DNA of 57,086 nt from JAFDZW01 sp035632315 (GCA_035632315.1 DASQGZ010000063.1:1-57086), one strand, 5' to 3'. Counted from the stretch's first letter, positions 8,982-17,541 are shown. A program made the numbers and translations. Notes: a model not told the origin generated them from the sequence alone.

Positions 8982-10373
8982 ATGCAATTCAGGGTGGAGT
9001 ATGATACGATGGGTCCGGTGAATGTACCGGCAGAGCACTATTGGGGTGCGCAAACAGAGCGCTCGCGTAATAATTTTAAGATCGGCGGACATCGGATGCC
9101 GATCGAAATAATCCGTGCTTTTGCGATCCTGAAAAAAGCCGCTGCAATGGCAAATAACGAGCTGAATGTTCTTCCGAAAGATAAATGCGATATTATTTGC
9201 AAAGTCTGCGACGAGATTTCAAGCGGCGCGCTCGATAATGAATTTCCTCTTGTCGTTTGGCAGACGGGTTCGGGTACACAATCGAATATGAATGTCAATG
9301 AGGTTGTTGCCAATCGCGCTCATGTCCTGCTCGGCGGCAAACTGACCGACGACAAAAAGAAAATTCATCCGAACGATGATGTCAATAAGTCGCAATCCTC
9401 GAACGATACATTTCCGACGGCGATGAGCATTGCCGCGTACGAGATCGCCCGTCACGATGTCCTTCCGGCGATCAAAACACTTCGCGATACGCTCGACGCG
9501 AAAGCAAAGAAATTTATGAGCATCGTGAAGATCGGCAGAACACATTTGATGGATGCGACGCCGCTGACGCTCGGTCAGGAATTTTCCGGTTATGTTTCGC
9601 AGCTCGATCATGCAATGCGAACGATCGAGAATGCACTGCCGCATGTTGCCGAACTGGCGCTCGGTGGCTCGGCGGTCGGGACAGGGCTCAATGTGCCGAA
9701 AGGTTACTCAGAGCTTGTTGCCAAGAAGATCGCCGGTCTGACCGGCTTACCATTCGTGAGCGCCGAGAATAAATTCGAATCACTCGCAGCGCACGATGCA
9801 ATGGTCGAGCTCAGCGGTGCGCTCAAGGCAACGGCTGTCAGCTTGATGAAGATCGCGAATGATATTCGTTTGCTTGCATCGGGTCCGCGCTGCGGCATCG
9901 GAGAAATTTTGATTCCGGAGAATGAGCCCGGGTCATCTATTATGCCGGGCAAAGTGAACCCCACACAATCGGAAGCAATGACAATGGTCTGCGCTCAGGT
10001 GATCGGTAACGATGTTGCTGTCTCCGTCGGCGGAATGACAGGGCATTTCGAACTCAATGTCTTCAAGCCGGTAATTATTTTTAATGTGCTGACTTCAACT
10101 CGTCTCATAGCCGATGCGTGCTTATCATTTAACGAGCATTGCGCCGTTGGCATCGAACCGAACGAGCCGGCGATCAAAAAGAATTTGGAAAATTCACTGA
10201 TGCTTGTAACGGCGCTTAATACCCATATCGGATATGAGAACGCAGCTAAGATCGCAAAAAAAGCGCACAAAGAAAGTATGACTCTTCGCGAAGCAGGTAT
10301 CGCTCTCGGATTACTTACCGGCGAACAATTCGACGAATGGGTGCGCCCCGAGAAGATGGTTGGGGAGTTGTAA
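8982..10373 (+). CDS. fumC: Class II fumarate hydratase
   Basis: A 463-residue enzyme that interconverts fumarate and L-malate in the TCA cycle, acting as a cytoplasmic homotetramer without an iron-sulfur cluster. The superfamily signature GSSIMPGKVNP lies at residues 317-327 on the mobile active-site loop. Other family blocks are GSGTQSNMNVNEV, HPNDDVNKSQSSNDTFPTAM and GRTHLMDATPLTLGQEF, the latter containing the active-site His region. The N-terminus (DTMGPVNVPAEHYWGAQTERS) and overall length are exactly those of FumC rather than of aspartase or argininosuccinate lyase. The gene is monocistronic, with its own promoter-like sequence upstream. Confidence 0.97.
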   Translation: MQFRVEYDTMGPVNVPAEHYWGAQTERSRNNFKIGGHRMPIEIIRAFAILKKAAAMANNELNVLPKDKCDIICKVCDEISSGALDNEFPLVVWQTGSGTQSNMNVNEVVANRAHVLLGGKLTDDKKKIHPNDDVNKSQSSNDTFPTAMSIAAYEIARHDVLPAIKTLRDTLDAKAKKFMSIVKIGRTHLMDATPLTLGQEFSGYVSQLDHAMRTIENALPHVAELALGGSAVGTGLNVPKGYSELVAKKIAGLTGLPFVSAENKFESLAAHDAMVELSGALKATAVSLMKIANDIRLLASGPRCGIGEILIPENEPGSSIMPGKVNPTQSEAMTMVCAQVIGNDVAVSVGGMTGHFELNVFKPVIIFNVLTSTRLIADACLSFNEHCAVGIEPNEPAIKKNLENSLMLVTALNTHIGYENAAKIAKKAHKESMTLREAGIALGLLTGEQFDEWVRPEKMVGEL

Positions 10374-10389
10374 CGCTTTCTTTTGGCTG

Positions 10390-10707
10390 TTAGATACTTC
10401 CAAGTGTATCATCAAACATGATCACGATGGATGCATCGTTATTTTGCGACCACCCTACTTGAACACCTAAACCAGTTGGCAATATTTGTCCAAACAAAAC
10501 TGTATATGTGGTTCCGACGATTGTAATGGAGACACTGGTAAATGTGCTGGCGGGTTGCGACCCGGAAACCATGGTTCCTGTATTACTTCCCGGGGGCTTG
10601 GCTGGAATAGTATAGGATTCGGATATAGGCGCACCTGAGAGATTTAGATAGTTGAGTCCGAAGTTTACAAGAGCCGAAGAACTCATATTCGTGGCAAGAA
10701 TTTGCAT
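10390..10707 (-). CDS. Small hypothetical protein
   Basis: A 105-residue open frame beginning MQILATNMSSS. It is rich in Ser, Thr and Gly and looks beta-stranded (STFTSVSITIVGTTYTVL, GLGVQVGWSQNNDASIV). No family is recognised, no signal peptide is visible. The ATG at 10707 is preferred over a longer frame reaching 10842, because a TATATTTG box on the same strand at 10740-10733 would place transcription start about 20 bases before this ATG, and because the longer frame would overlap the divergent regulator gene. It is convergent with fumC, 16 bases apart. Confidence 0.5.
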   Translation of the reverse strand: MQILATNMSSSALVNFGLNYLNLSGAPISESYTIPAKPPGSNTGTMVSGSQPASTFTSVSITIVGTTYTVLFGQILPTGLGVQVGWSQNNDASIVIMFDDTLGSI

Positions 10708-10732
10708 GATTTTATGATAGAAAATGAATATG

Positions 10733-10740
10733 CAAATATA
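10733..10740 (-). promoter_or_regulatory. TAnnTTTG-type -7 box for the small hypothetical gene
   Basis: Read on the minus strand, 10740-10733 is TATATTTG, an exact match to the Bacteroidota -7 consensus TAnnTTTG, and it lies about 26 bases before the ATG at 10707. The same octamer occurs at 24903, 34123 and 35043 in this window, each time in front of a gene or RNA. Confidence 0.45.
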
Positions 10741-10792
10741 CACAAAAGAGAGATATTCGGCGCGGTTCTGACAATTCCGTAATTTTGCGAAA

Positions 10793-12382
10793 ATGCAATA
10801 TGTGAAGCCCGATATTGATGCCTTGTTCTCGAATATATTCACGATGTCCCTTCCGGAAGATGAATGGAAGCGTCTTGAATCACTACGAGATCACCCAGGC
10901 GATCTGACGAAAGAAGAATTAATCCGTGTTCTCATTATTCTCATTCGCCGATCAGATTTTGTGGGAGGCATGACATTTGAGGAACAGAATGTCCTTGCAC
11001 TGACCAATTTATTAAAATTATTTGCAACACCCGAATACGAGTGTTGGAGGGATACATTTCAAGCACGTCTTTTTGCGAACAAAGGAGAGGTTGAAGAAGC
11101 TATATTTCTCTATCGGAAAGTACTTTTTAGAAAAGAGGCGAATCTTGAATCAGTTAAGATGTATACATATTTCTTCTTAGCTGCTGTATATAACCAATAT
11201 GGTGCGAATAATCAAGCTATTGAAACGTACCAAGCTTGTCTAAAGCTAGCAAAAGATGTAGGTAATACCTATATTCAAGGATACATATTCTCAAAACTTG
11301 CATATTCATATACCACTAACGGTCAATTCAAAGAAGCACTTGAATTGTGTCGAGATGCTATCCGGATTTCACAAGTCGAAAATGGTGCAGCTGCCCCGGT
11401 TGTTTTAAGGATACAAGAGTGTGCTATACTTCTTGAAATAGGCAATCTTGAAGAAGCGCAACAACGAATATATCCCTTATATGATGAAATAATAGAGACA
11501 AAGAACACGTCTGATGTTTCTGTTGCCGAAGCAACACTTGGCAAATTATTTTATTTAAAAAAAGATTATTACACTGCTCGAAATCACCTTGAACGTGCAA
11601 TCGAAATAAATCGAAAGAGAGGAAGACCTGTGCTTCTTGCCAATAACCTTCTTCTTTTAGTTGAACTTTTAGCTCAAATGGGATCGTGTGAAGAAGCAGG
11701 CAAACTTCTTGATGAAGCAAAAAAAATCTGTGAAAAGGTACCAAATGCTTATCTAGTGACCTCCTGTTTTGAGATGACAGTCGCTTTACGCTCAGCGGAA
11801 GGAAAATATGATGAAGCGTTATCTGCATTTCGTGAATTTTACGATGCAAAGCAAAAGCTGCTCTCACAAGAATCAGAGCGGAGGATGGAATTGGTGCGCG
11901 TCGAACACCAAGTCCAACAGAAAGAACGTGAAGCAGAACTTTATCGCGTAAAAAGCGAACAGCTTGAAAAAGAGCTGATGAACAAGACTACTTACCTCAT
12001 CTCGCAATCGGAGATACTTTCGCGTTTGAAGGGAGATCTCAAGGCGATCGTCAACGAATCGTTCGATCCGGTGCAGGGGATCAAGCGGGTCCGGGATACG
12101 ATCAAAGACATCCAAACCGAAACCATCGACTGGGAAGAATATGATAAGACGTTCTCCTCTGTTCACCCTGAATTCAAGCAGCACCTTCTTGAACGATATC
12201 CGGAATTGACCCCGATGGAGACAAAAGTCTGTACACTTTTGCGTATCGAGCTGAGTTCTAAGGAGATAGCGAAACTTTTGAACATTTCCCAGCGAAGTGT
12301 CGAAAATCATCGATATAGGGCACGAAAGAAGGTGGGTCTTGGCGACCATGAGAACTTCCAACAATTGCTGACCTCGCTATAA
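10793..12382 (+). CDS. TPR-containing transcriptional regulator with C-terminal LuxR-type HTH
   Basis: A 529-residue protein. Residues about 75-370 form TPR repeats (YFFLAAVYNQYGANNQAIETY, read as AAVYNQYGANNQAIETY, and FSKLAYSYTTNGQFKEALELC). A coiled coil follows with QQKEREAELYRVKSEQLEKE near residue 385. The C-terminus is a GerE/LuxR helix-turn-helix: LTPMETKVCTLLRIELSS, KEIAKLLNISQRSVENHRYR, ARKKVGL. This TPR, coiled coil, HTH order is common in Bacteroidota and Ignavibacteria. No receiver domain is present, so it probably senses through protein contacts. A TAATTTTG box at about 10780-10787 is so close to the ATG that the transcript could be leaderless; M18 (10844) is an alternative start. 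The first two thirds of the gene are clearly more A+T-rich than the last third. Confidence 0.88.
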   Translation: MQYVKPDIDALFSNIFTMSLPEDEWKRLESLRDHPGDLTKEELIRVLIILIRRSDFVGGMTFEEQNVLALTNLLKLFATPEYECWRDTFQARLFANKGEVEEAIFLYRKVLFRKEANLESVKMYTYFFLAAVYNQYGANNQAIETYQACLKLAKDVGNTYIQGYIFSKLAYSYTTNGQFKEALELCRDAIRISQVENGAAAPVVLRIQECAILLEIGNLEEAQQRIYPLYDEIIETKNTSDVSVAEATLGKLFYLKKDYYTARNHLERAIEINRKRGRPVLLANNLLLLVELLAQMGSCEEAGKLLDEAKKICEKVPNAYLVTSCFEMTVALRSAEGKYDEALSAFREFYDAKQKLLSQESERRMELVRVEHQVQQKEREAELYRVKSEQLEKELMNKTTYLISQSEILSRLKGDLKAIVNESFDPVQGIKRVRDTIKDIQTETIDWEEYDKTFSSVHPEFKQHLLERYPELTPMETKVCTLLRIELSSKEIAKLLNISQRSVENHRYRARKKVGLGDHENFQQLLTSL

Positions 12383-12717
12383 TTTTTTTTCTGAGTATCT
12401 ATTAGAAACTTCTCACTTTTGCCGAAATTTACCGTGTCCACAAATTTTGTAGGTATAACCTATTATTAATAATAAAGTTATAGGATCAAGTGTATCAGAG
12501 CCGATCCGGATTGCCATAATTTGACGTCCCCAACTATTTTAAAATTGAGTATTTTCTGAGTAGTGGGTTTTGTCTTACCTCACCGTATTTTTGTATCACG
12601 AGTTCATTGAAGTGCGGGGAAAAAGTACAGTTTTGTATGGGTATAGTTCAGTGATGATAATAGACACACATTAATACTTGAGCCATCCGGGTTTGGCGCA
12701 AGAGCATGTAGTTACTC

Positions 12718-12774
12718 CCCCGGCGATGATCGCTAACTGAACAAAACGGGATACGAGCGGCGATTTCGCCGGGG
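12718..12774. repeat. Inverted repeat / hairpin
   Basis: CCCCGGCGA at 12718-12726 is the exact reverse complement of TCGCCGGGG at 12766-12774. A further CGCT/AGCG pairing lies inside, separated by a small internal loop, and the 3' arm alone can also fold as CGGCGATTTCGCCG. The hairpin is G+C-rich in an A+T-rich setting. No U-run follows, so it is not an obvious terminator. Confidence 0.6.
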
Positions 12775-12959
12775 AACCCGGGATTTTGGGGATAAAGATA
12801 AGAGACCAAATCAGTCACGGGATACACATTAGTTTGCCTCATCAGCAAATTTTAAATAGAATATCAACAATCTTCGAAGCGCCCCAATCGCTTATGATTC
12901 ACGCAAGGGAGCCATTGTTTGCCTGTCAATTTAGCCATCAATAGCATTTCCGCATAAAA

Positions 12960-13126
12960 ACCGCAAAAAACTTTTCAAAGGGAGAAACTTACGGCTGGCA
13001 GTACCTGTTATCAGTTCTGGAGTGTGAGACTTATGGGTGTAGGCGGGTTCCATTTAGGCCGTTTGTATCCAGAGTCAAGGTGAGAGAAAAATCCCAGTGC
13101 CTTCGGGTGCTGGGATTTATTTTTTT
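12960..13126 (+). ncRNA. Candidate small RNA ending in an intrinsic terminator
   Basis: About 170 bases with no open frame end in a strong intrinsic terminator (13089-13126) even though no protein gene lies on this strand for the preceding 577 bases or more. That leaves an RNA as the simplest product. Internal pairing is possible between TTCTGG (near 13015) and CCAGAG (near 13069), enclosing a GGC/GCC pairing. The 5' end is not defined by a clear promoter. It does not match riboswitch, SRP RNA, tmRNA or RNase P cores that I know. It may instead be the tail of a longer transcript from the regulator gene. Confidence 0.35.
13089..13126 (+). terminator. Intrinsic terminator
   Basis: AAATCCCAG (13089-13097) pairs with CTGGGATTT (13110-13118) around a loop containing CTTCGGG, followed by ATTTTTTT. 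It ends the candidate small RNA, upstream of the M24 peptidase gene. Confidence 0.85.
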
Positions 13127-13248
13127 AAATGGGGCATCGGCACGGAAAAATAATTTGAAAAAAACGAAGCGGAAACGCCCTGAAATGTGTTTTACGTCGC
13201 TCTCACAGGTGTTTTTCTCCCCGTGAAGCACTTAACTTTCGAGATTAC

Positions 13249-14325
13249 ATGGCAAGACTTGTTAAACTGCAGCGCACCGTTCGCGACCACGGCCTCGACG
13301 CACTGGTTATTACGCATCTCCCGAACATTCATTATTTGATAGGCTTTTCCGGCTCGAACGGTATCCTTGTTGTTCCTGCGCAAGGCAAGCCGCATTTCTT
13401 CACCGACTTCCGCTACAAGGCACAATGTAAAGTGGAAGTGGCCGGGGCAAAAATCTCGATCGTCGATAGAAACCAAACCCTGCTCGATTGCATCGCCGAA
13501 AAACAGCTCTTTAGCGATTTCGACGCCGTTGGCTTCGAAGAGAATCACATGCCGTATTGGGTGTACGATTTCATTCGCAAGAAATTCCGGCATCTGAAAC
13601 TTGTCCCGAAGAAAGAACTCGTCGAGACGATGACGATGATCAAGACGGAGGACGAGATCCAAATGATCCGTAATGCTGCCGAGATCGGCGATAAAGTGTT
13701 TGCGAAAGTTATTGACCTGATCAAGCCCGGTCTGACCGAGTATGATATTGCCGCAGAGATTTCATATTGGACCCGTAAGTTCGGCGCCGAAGGCGATGCG
13801 TTTGATATCATCGTCGCCAGCGGCGAACGCTCGGCGCTGCCGCACGGCCACGCCACTGACAAGAAGCTCAAGAAAGGCGAGATGATCACGCTCGATTTCG
13901 GCTGCCGCTTCAAAGGCTTCAATTCCGATATGACCCGCACCGTTGCGCTCGGGAAAGTTTCGACGGAATTGCAAAAGATCTATGAGGTAGTCAAACTCGC
14001 GCAAGAACGTGCGATCGAAAAAGCACGTCCGGGAATGAACGGCAGAGAAGTTGATAGTGTCGCCCGCGATTACATTACACTGCATGGCTATGGCTCGAAG
14101 TTCGGTCATGGCACCGGGCACGGACTTGGCATCGAAGTGCATGAGATACCTGTGATCAGCCAGCGCGGCGAACGCTTTATGCTCGAACCCAATCAGGTCT
14201 TCACGATCGAACCCGGTATTTATGTCGAAGGGCTCGGCGGCGTCCGTATCGAAGACGACGTCATCGTCCGCACCGATCACGTCGAAGTGATCAACAAATC
14301 ACCGAAAGAGCTGATCGTATTATAA
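13249..14325 (+). CDS. M24 metallopeptidase, Xaa-Pro aminopeptidase/dipeptidase type
   Basis: A 358-residue cytoplasmic peptidase cleaving at X-Pro bonds. Residues 1-125 form the creatinase-like N-terminal domain (RDHGLDALVITHLPNIHYL). The pita-bread catalytic domain follows with all five metal ligands: Asp in TLDFGCRF, Asp in NSDMTRTV, His in KFGHGTGHGLGIEVHE, Glu in FTIEPGIYVEG and Glu in GGVRIEDDVIV. The length fits the short PepQ/YqhT-like group rather than full-length E. coli PepP. The gene is flanked by two terminators (13089-13126 and 14341-14375), so it is a single-gene unit. Confidence 0.94.
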   Translation: MARLVKLQRTVRDHGLDALVITHLPNIHYLIGFSGSNGILVVPAQGKPHFFTDFRYKAQCKVEVAGAKISIVDRNQTLLDCIAEKQLFSDFDAVGFEENHMPYWVYDFIRKKFRHLKLVPKKELVETMTMIKTEDEIQMIRNAAEIGDKVFAKVIDLIKPGLTEYDIAAEISYWTRKFGAEGDAFDIIVASGERSALPHGHATDKKLKKGEMITLDFGCRFKGFNSDMTRTVALGKVSTELQKIYEVVKLAQERAIEKARPGMNGREVDSVARDYITLHGYGSKFGHGTGHGLGIEVHEIPVISQRGERFMLEPNQVFTIEPGIYVEGLGGVRIEDDVIVRTDHVEVINKSPKELIVL

Positions 14326-14340
14326 AGTATTTTTCAGACA

Positions 14341-14375
14341 AAAAAAAACCGAGGCAATATAGCCTCGGTTTTTTT
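14341..14375. terminator. Bidirectional intrinsic terminator
   Basis: CCGAGGC (14349-14355) pairs with GCCTCGG (14362-14368), with an A-run before and a T-run after. It therefore works for the M24 peptidase on the plus strand and for the convergent lipoprotein gene on the minus strand. Confidence 0.92.
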
Positions 14376-14390
14376 ATTTATAATATTTTT

Positions 14391-14780
14391 TTACGGCACG
14401 ATCAGCGTGTCGCGCAGGATGAGATGAATATTGTCGGTCGAAGGAGGCGGAATTCTCAGCGCGAGGAAGCCGGTATATTTGCCGCTTGGTAGCGTACCGT
14501 TTTTCGATGCAGTGATAACCTGCGGTGTTATTGTCTGCGGAAGCCCGGAATGAGTATAAATTATATGCGATGTATCCGCGCTGTCAATGACCATCGTGAA
14601 TGGGCAGCCGCAACTCAAGAATAACGTATAGGTGCGGGTTCCTCCGGTAGAGGTCACGTTACCCGACCAGGTGGTGTCCATTGTTACAAGTGTTCCGTTA
14701 TTGCCAACACTCGGCGAGCATGAATATAATGCGCCCGCGAACAGCGCAACAGCCAGCAGACGAACGATCACTTTCTTCAT
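14391..14780 (-). CDS. Hypothetical lipoprotein
   Basis: A 129-residue protein with a clear lipoprotein signal: basic MKKVIVR, hydrophobic LLAVALFAGALYSC, and Cys near residue 21. The mature part is beta-rich and Thr/Ser-rich (TWSGNVTSTGGTRTYTLFL, CGCPFTMVIDS, SGKYTGFLALRIPPP), which suggests a small immunoglobulin-like domain. No family is recognised. It should be anchored in the outer or inner membrane. It is convergent with the M24 peptidase and divergent from recO. Confidence 0.75.
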   Translation of the reverse strand: MKKVIVRLLAVALFAGALYSCSPSVGNNGTLVTMDTTWSGNVTSTGGTRTYTLFLSCGCPFTMVIDSADTSHIIYTHSGLPQTITPQVITASKNGTLPSGKYTGFLALRIPPPSTDNIHLILRDTLIVP

Positions 14781-14844
14781 AAACCTGTTCTTTTATGTAA
14801 ATTAATCTATTATATAAACGTTTTTCACGAGGAAAAGATACAGG

Positions 14845-14923
14845 GGGTGTTAGGGACTGGGTGTTTGGTTTTAGGGGATGAATATACAAAGGATATTACA
14901 AATCCCCCCAACCCCTAACACCC
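14845..14923. repeat. Imperfect inverted repeat in the divergent intergenic region
   Basis: GGGTGTTAGGG at 14845-14855 is the exact reverse complement of CCCTAACACCC at 14913-14923. A second, imperfect copy (GTGTTTGGTTTTAGGGG at about 14861-14877) can also pair with the right arm, so two alternative hairpins compete. The repeat lies between the lipoprotein and recO starts. Confidence 0.7.
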
Positions 14924-14949
14924 AACACCGATGACCCGCCCCAACCCCA

Positions 14950-15717
14950 ATGCTCGCAGTAACCGACGCCATAGTTCTTCGCTCTCGCAAGCAGGGCGAT
15001 ACGTCAAAGATCGTTTCGCTTTATACGCGCGAATACGGTCTGGTTGACGTTATTGCCAAAGGCGCGCGACAGATGAAATCGAAATTCGGCGCAGCACTCG
15101 AACCGTTCACCGAGTCGAAGATCGTCTTCTATAAAAAAGAGCATTCGGAATTATACTTGCTCTCGAATGCTGAAGTAAACATTGCGCACCGCAACCTTAC
15201 GTCGGATCTCGATCACATAGAAGCTGCGACACATATTGCCGAGCTGCTGATCCGTTCACAGCATCATGAAGAAAGCGAACACCGTCTGTTCGAGCTTGTC
15301 TCAAAGACGCTTACACTGATGGATGCTGCAACACCCGAGGCAGTGTGGGCTATCTTGTTCTCGTTCTATCTGCGATATGTCTCGATGGCAGGTTTTGCAG
15401 TGACGCTCGAAGTAGATCGCGAGCACGCAAAGAACTTATTTTTCGATGCCGAGCGCGGCGAAATACTTGACCTCGCCGATAGAGATGACCCGCACTCTGA
15501 GCGATTTATTCCATTGAATAACGAAATGTTATCTGCTATGTCATATTTGAAGTCACATCCGCTCGAAGCCTCTTCGTCGTTGCGCCTTAGTGCCGAATCG
15601 AGGTACAGTCTTGAAGTGCTGTTCAGGTTATATTTTGGGTACCATCTCGAAGGAATGCAGCGCAACCGAACAAAAGCTGAGAAAGTGTTCAGGCAAATAA
15701 ACGCGAGGAAACGATGA
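14950..15717 (+). CDS. recO: DNA repair protein RecO
   Basis: A 255-residue recombination mediator that acts with RecF and RecR to load RecA on SSB-coated DNA. The N-terminal OB fold is plain: TDAIVLRSRKQGDTSKIVSLY, split as TDAIVLRSRKQGDTSKIV, then YTREYGLVDVIAKGARQMKSK and AALEPFTESKIVFYK. The helical domain follows (HIEAATHIAELLIRSQHHEE). The C-terminal zinc-binding cysteines found in many RecO proteins are absent: the chain has no CxxC pair. This is also true of some other RecO proteins. Start ATG at 14950. Confidence 0.92.
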   Translation: MLAVTDAIVLRSRKQGDTSKIVSLYTREYGLVDVIAKGARQMKSKFGAALEPFTESKIVFYKKEHSELYLLSNAEVNIAHRNLTSDLDHIEAATHIAELLIRSQHHEESEHRLFELVSKTLTLMDAATPEAVWAILFSFYLRYVSMAGFAVTLEVDREHAKNLFFDAERGEILDLADRDDPHSERFIPLNNEMLSAMSYLKSHPLEASSSLRLSAESRYSLEVLFRLYFGYHLEGMQRNRTKAEKVFRQINARKR

Positions 15718-15840
15718 GCTCATAGGCTCCATTAACCTCGCTTGTTGAAACTTCGGAACAGAGCCCTCGTTAAAATTGGTTATCTCGCTATTGGCGAGAG
15801 TATCGTCAATTCTAAGATTTTATTGAGAAGGATAAAACGT

Positions 15841-17490
15841 ATGAAATTACAAAAGATAACAGCACGGCCATTCTTGCTTGTCGCATTCGGCGTGTTGTTC
15901 GGTCTCGGAGTGGTTGCCGGTTTTGGTGGGATGTCAAAATTGAATCTGGCGTTTGGCCAGAATGGCAATAACATTTCGCTTGGCGGTCCGACGCCGAATA
16001 TCCCGGATGCGGCGGCGCTGCAGAATATGAATCAAGCGTTCCGTGCGCTGGCAAAAGCCATTCAGCCGACAGTCGTTTCAATTCATATCAAAACCGAAGC
16101 GCCGAAGATCACAAAAAAGGGCAATGGAAACGGTAGTGGAAATGGCAATGACCAAAATAATCCGTTCCGTTTCTTTTTTCATAATTTTCCCGGTAACGGA
16201 GATAACGGTGATAATAACGACGACGGCAACTTCGATATGCCGTTCGGCGGTCCACACGGAGTGCAGGAAGGTCTCGGTTCCGGTGTGATCATCACGAGCG
16301 ACGGATATATTCTGACGAATAATCACGTTGTCGCCGATGCAGCAAAAAAAGGCGGCGTAATGGTGAAGCTTTCCGATAAGCGCACATTCGACGGCAAGGT
16401 CATCGGCACCGACCCGACGACGGATCTCGCAATTGTAAAGATCGAAGCAACGGGACTGCCGGCTGCCGCGCTTGGCAATTCCGACGATGTGCAGATCGGA
16501 GATTGGGTGATCGCCGTTGGCAATCCGCTTGGTCTTGAATCGACGGTGACCAAAGGCATTGTCAGTTCACTGGGCCGCCAGCTCGATCTTCCGCAGGAAG
16601 GCACGATGAGCAAGAACGGCAATTATTCCATTGCAAATTTTATCCAGACCGATGCAGCGATCAATCCCGGAAATTCCGGCGGCGGTTTATTTAATGTCAG
16701 CGGCCAGGTGATCGGCATTAATTCTGCCATTGCAACACCGACCGGTTCGTTTGCCGGTTATGGTTTTGCCATCCCCGTCAATCTTGCAAAAACGGTTGCG
16801 ATGGATCTGATCAAGCACGGCAAGGTCAATCGCGGATATATCGGCGTGACGATCCGCGGAGTCGATGCGACGGATGCCGAAGCGCTCGGGATGAATTCTC
16901 CGCATGGTGTTCGCATCGATAATGTCGTCAAGAACGGCGCCGGTGAAGCAGCAGGTTTGCGCGACAACGATGTCATTCTTGCCATTGACGGACAAGATGT
17001 AAACGAATCGAATCAGTTGCAGGGAATGATCGCGCTTCATCATGTTGGCGACAACGTGAAACTTCATATCTGGCGCGACGGTAAAGAAACGGATGTCAAC
17101 GTGAAATTGAAGGCACGTGATAATGAACTTGCCACCAATGAGAATACCGACGAATCGAGCAGTAACGAGACCGCTTCCGATGCAAGGAAGGAAACAGCAA
17201 CACTTGATAATATCGGCGTCTCGGTTCGCAACTTGAATCAGAAAGACGAAGATAAATACGATACAAAGAATGGAGTGTATATTACGAGTGTCGCGCCGGC
17301 GTCTGAAGCATACGATCGTGGGCTTGGTATGATCGGTAATGTCATTACGAAAGTCGGCGGAAAGAATATTAATAATGTGGCCGAATTCGAAAAAGCGATC
17401 AACTTGCATAAAGGCAGTGCTGTCGGACTGACGATCAAAGACGATAAAGGTGATTCACGCTTTGTCTCGATCAGAATACCGAACGATTAA
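15841..17490 (+). CDS. HtrA/DegP-family periplasmic serine protease with two PDZ domains
   Basis: A 549-residue envelope quality-control protease. The ATG at 15841 is chosen because GAGAAGGA at 15825-15832 is a good ribosome binding site and because the sequence then begins with an inner-membrane signal segment (RPFLLVAFGVLFGLGVVAGF). The catalytic triad is His162 (TNNHVV), Asp195 (TTDLAIVK) and Ser279 (NPGNSGGGLF). Two PDZ domains follow, one beginning near GYIGVTIRGVDA, the second near NIGVSVRNLNQ. A Gly/Asn/Asp-rich insertion (GNGNGSGNGND, then GNGDNGDNNDDG) lies between residues about 95 and 135, in the position of the regulatory LA loop. A terminator follows at 17511-17539. Confidence 0.95.
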   Translation: MKLQKITARPFLLVAFGVLFGLGVVAGFGGMSKLNLAFGQNGNNISLGGPTPNIPDAAALQNMNQAFRALAKAIQPTVVSIHIKTEAPKITKKGNGNGSGNGNDQNNPFRFFFHNFPGNGDNGDNNDDGNFDMPFGGPHGVQEGLGSGVIITSDGYILTNNHVVADAAKKGGVMVKLSDKRTFDGKVIGTDPTTDLAIVKIEATGLPAAALGNSDDVQIGDWVIAVGNPLGLESTVTKGIVSSLGRQLDLPQEGTMSKNGNYSIANFIQTDAAINPGNSGGGLFNVSGQVIGINSAIATPTGSFAGYGFAIPVNLAKTVAMDLIKHGKVNRGYIGVTIRGVDATDAEALGMNSPHGVRIDNVVKNGAGEAAGLRDNDVILAIDGQDVNESNQLQGMIALHHVGDNVKLHIWRDGKETDVNVKLKARDNELATNENTDESSSNETASDARKETATLDNIGVSVRNLNQKDEDKYDTKNGVYITSVAPASEAYDRGLGMIGNVITKVGGKNINNVAEFEKAINLHKGSAVGLTIKDDKGDSRFVSIRIPND

Positions 17491-17510
17491 TTCGGGGATT
17501 TATCGGATTC

Positions 17511-17539
17511 AAAAAGCCTCGACTGTGTCGAGGCTTTTT
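17511..17539 (+). terminator. Intrinsic terminator after the HtrA gene
   Basis: AAAAAGCCTCGAC (17511-17523) and GTCGAGGCTTTTT (17527-17539) form a perfect 13-bp stem with a 3-base loop, flanked by A- and T-runs, so it can act in both directions. Confidence 0.92.
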
Positions 17540-17541
17540 AC

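Larger units (their letters stand above)
12383..13248. other. 866-base stretch without a convincing gene
   Basis: No open frame here has credible protein character. The 5' third is A+T-rich and featureless. A long imperfect hairpin lies at 12718-12774 and a probable terminated small RNA at 12960-13126, both listed separately. The sequence between them (12775-12959) shows nothing I can name. RNase P RNA and tmRNA were considered, but their universally conserved segments are not present. Confidence 0.6.

Noticed and set aside
12648..12848. A 66-residue minus-strand frame in the 866-base gap
   Set aside because: No start signal, no recognisable family and unconvincing composition; the region is better explained by hairpins.
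12383..13130. RNase P RNA, tmRNA or SRP RNA in the long gap
   Set aside because: The universally conserved segments of these RNAs (for example GAGGAAAGTCC of RNase P, or the tRNA-like T arm of tmRNA) are missing.
16687..17409. A 240-residue frame antisense to the HtrA gene
   Set aside because: The plus strand encodes a complete HtrA with catalytic triad; the antisense frame has no family features.
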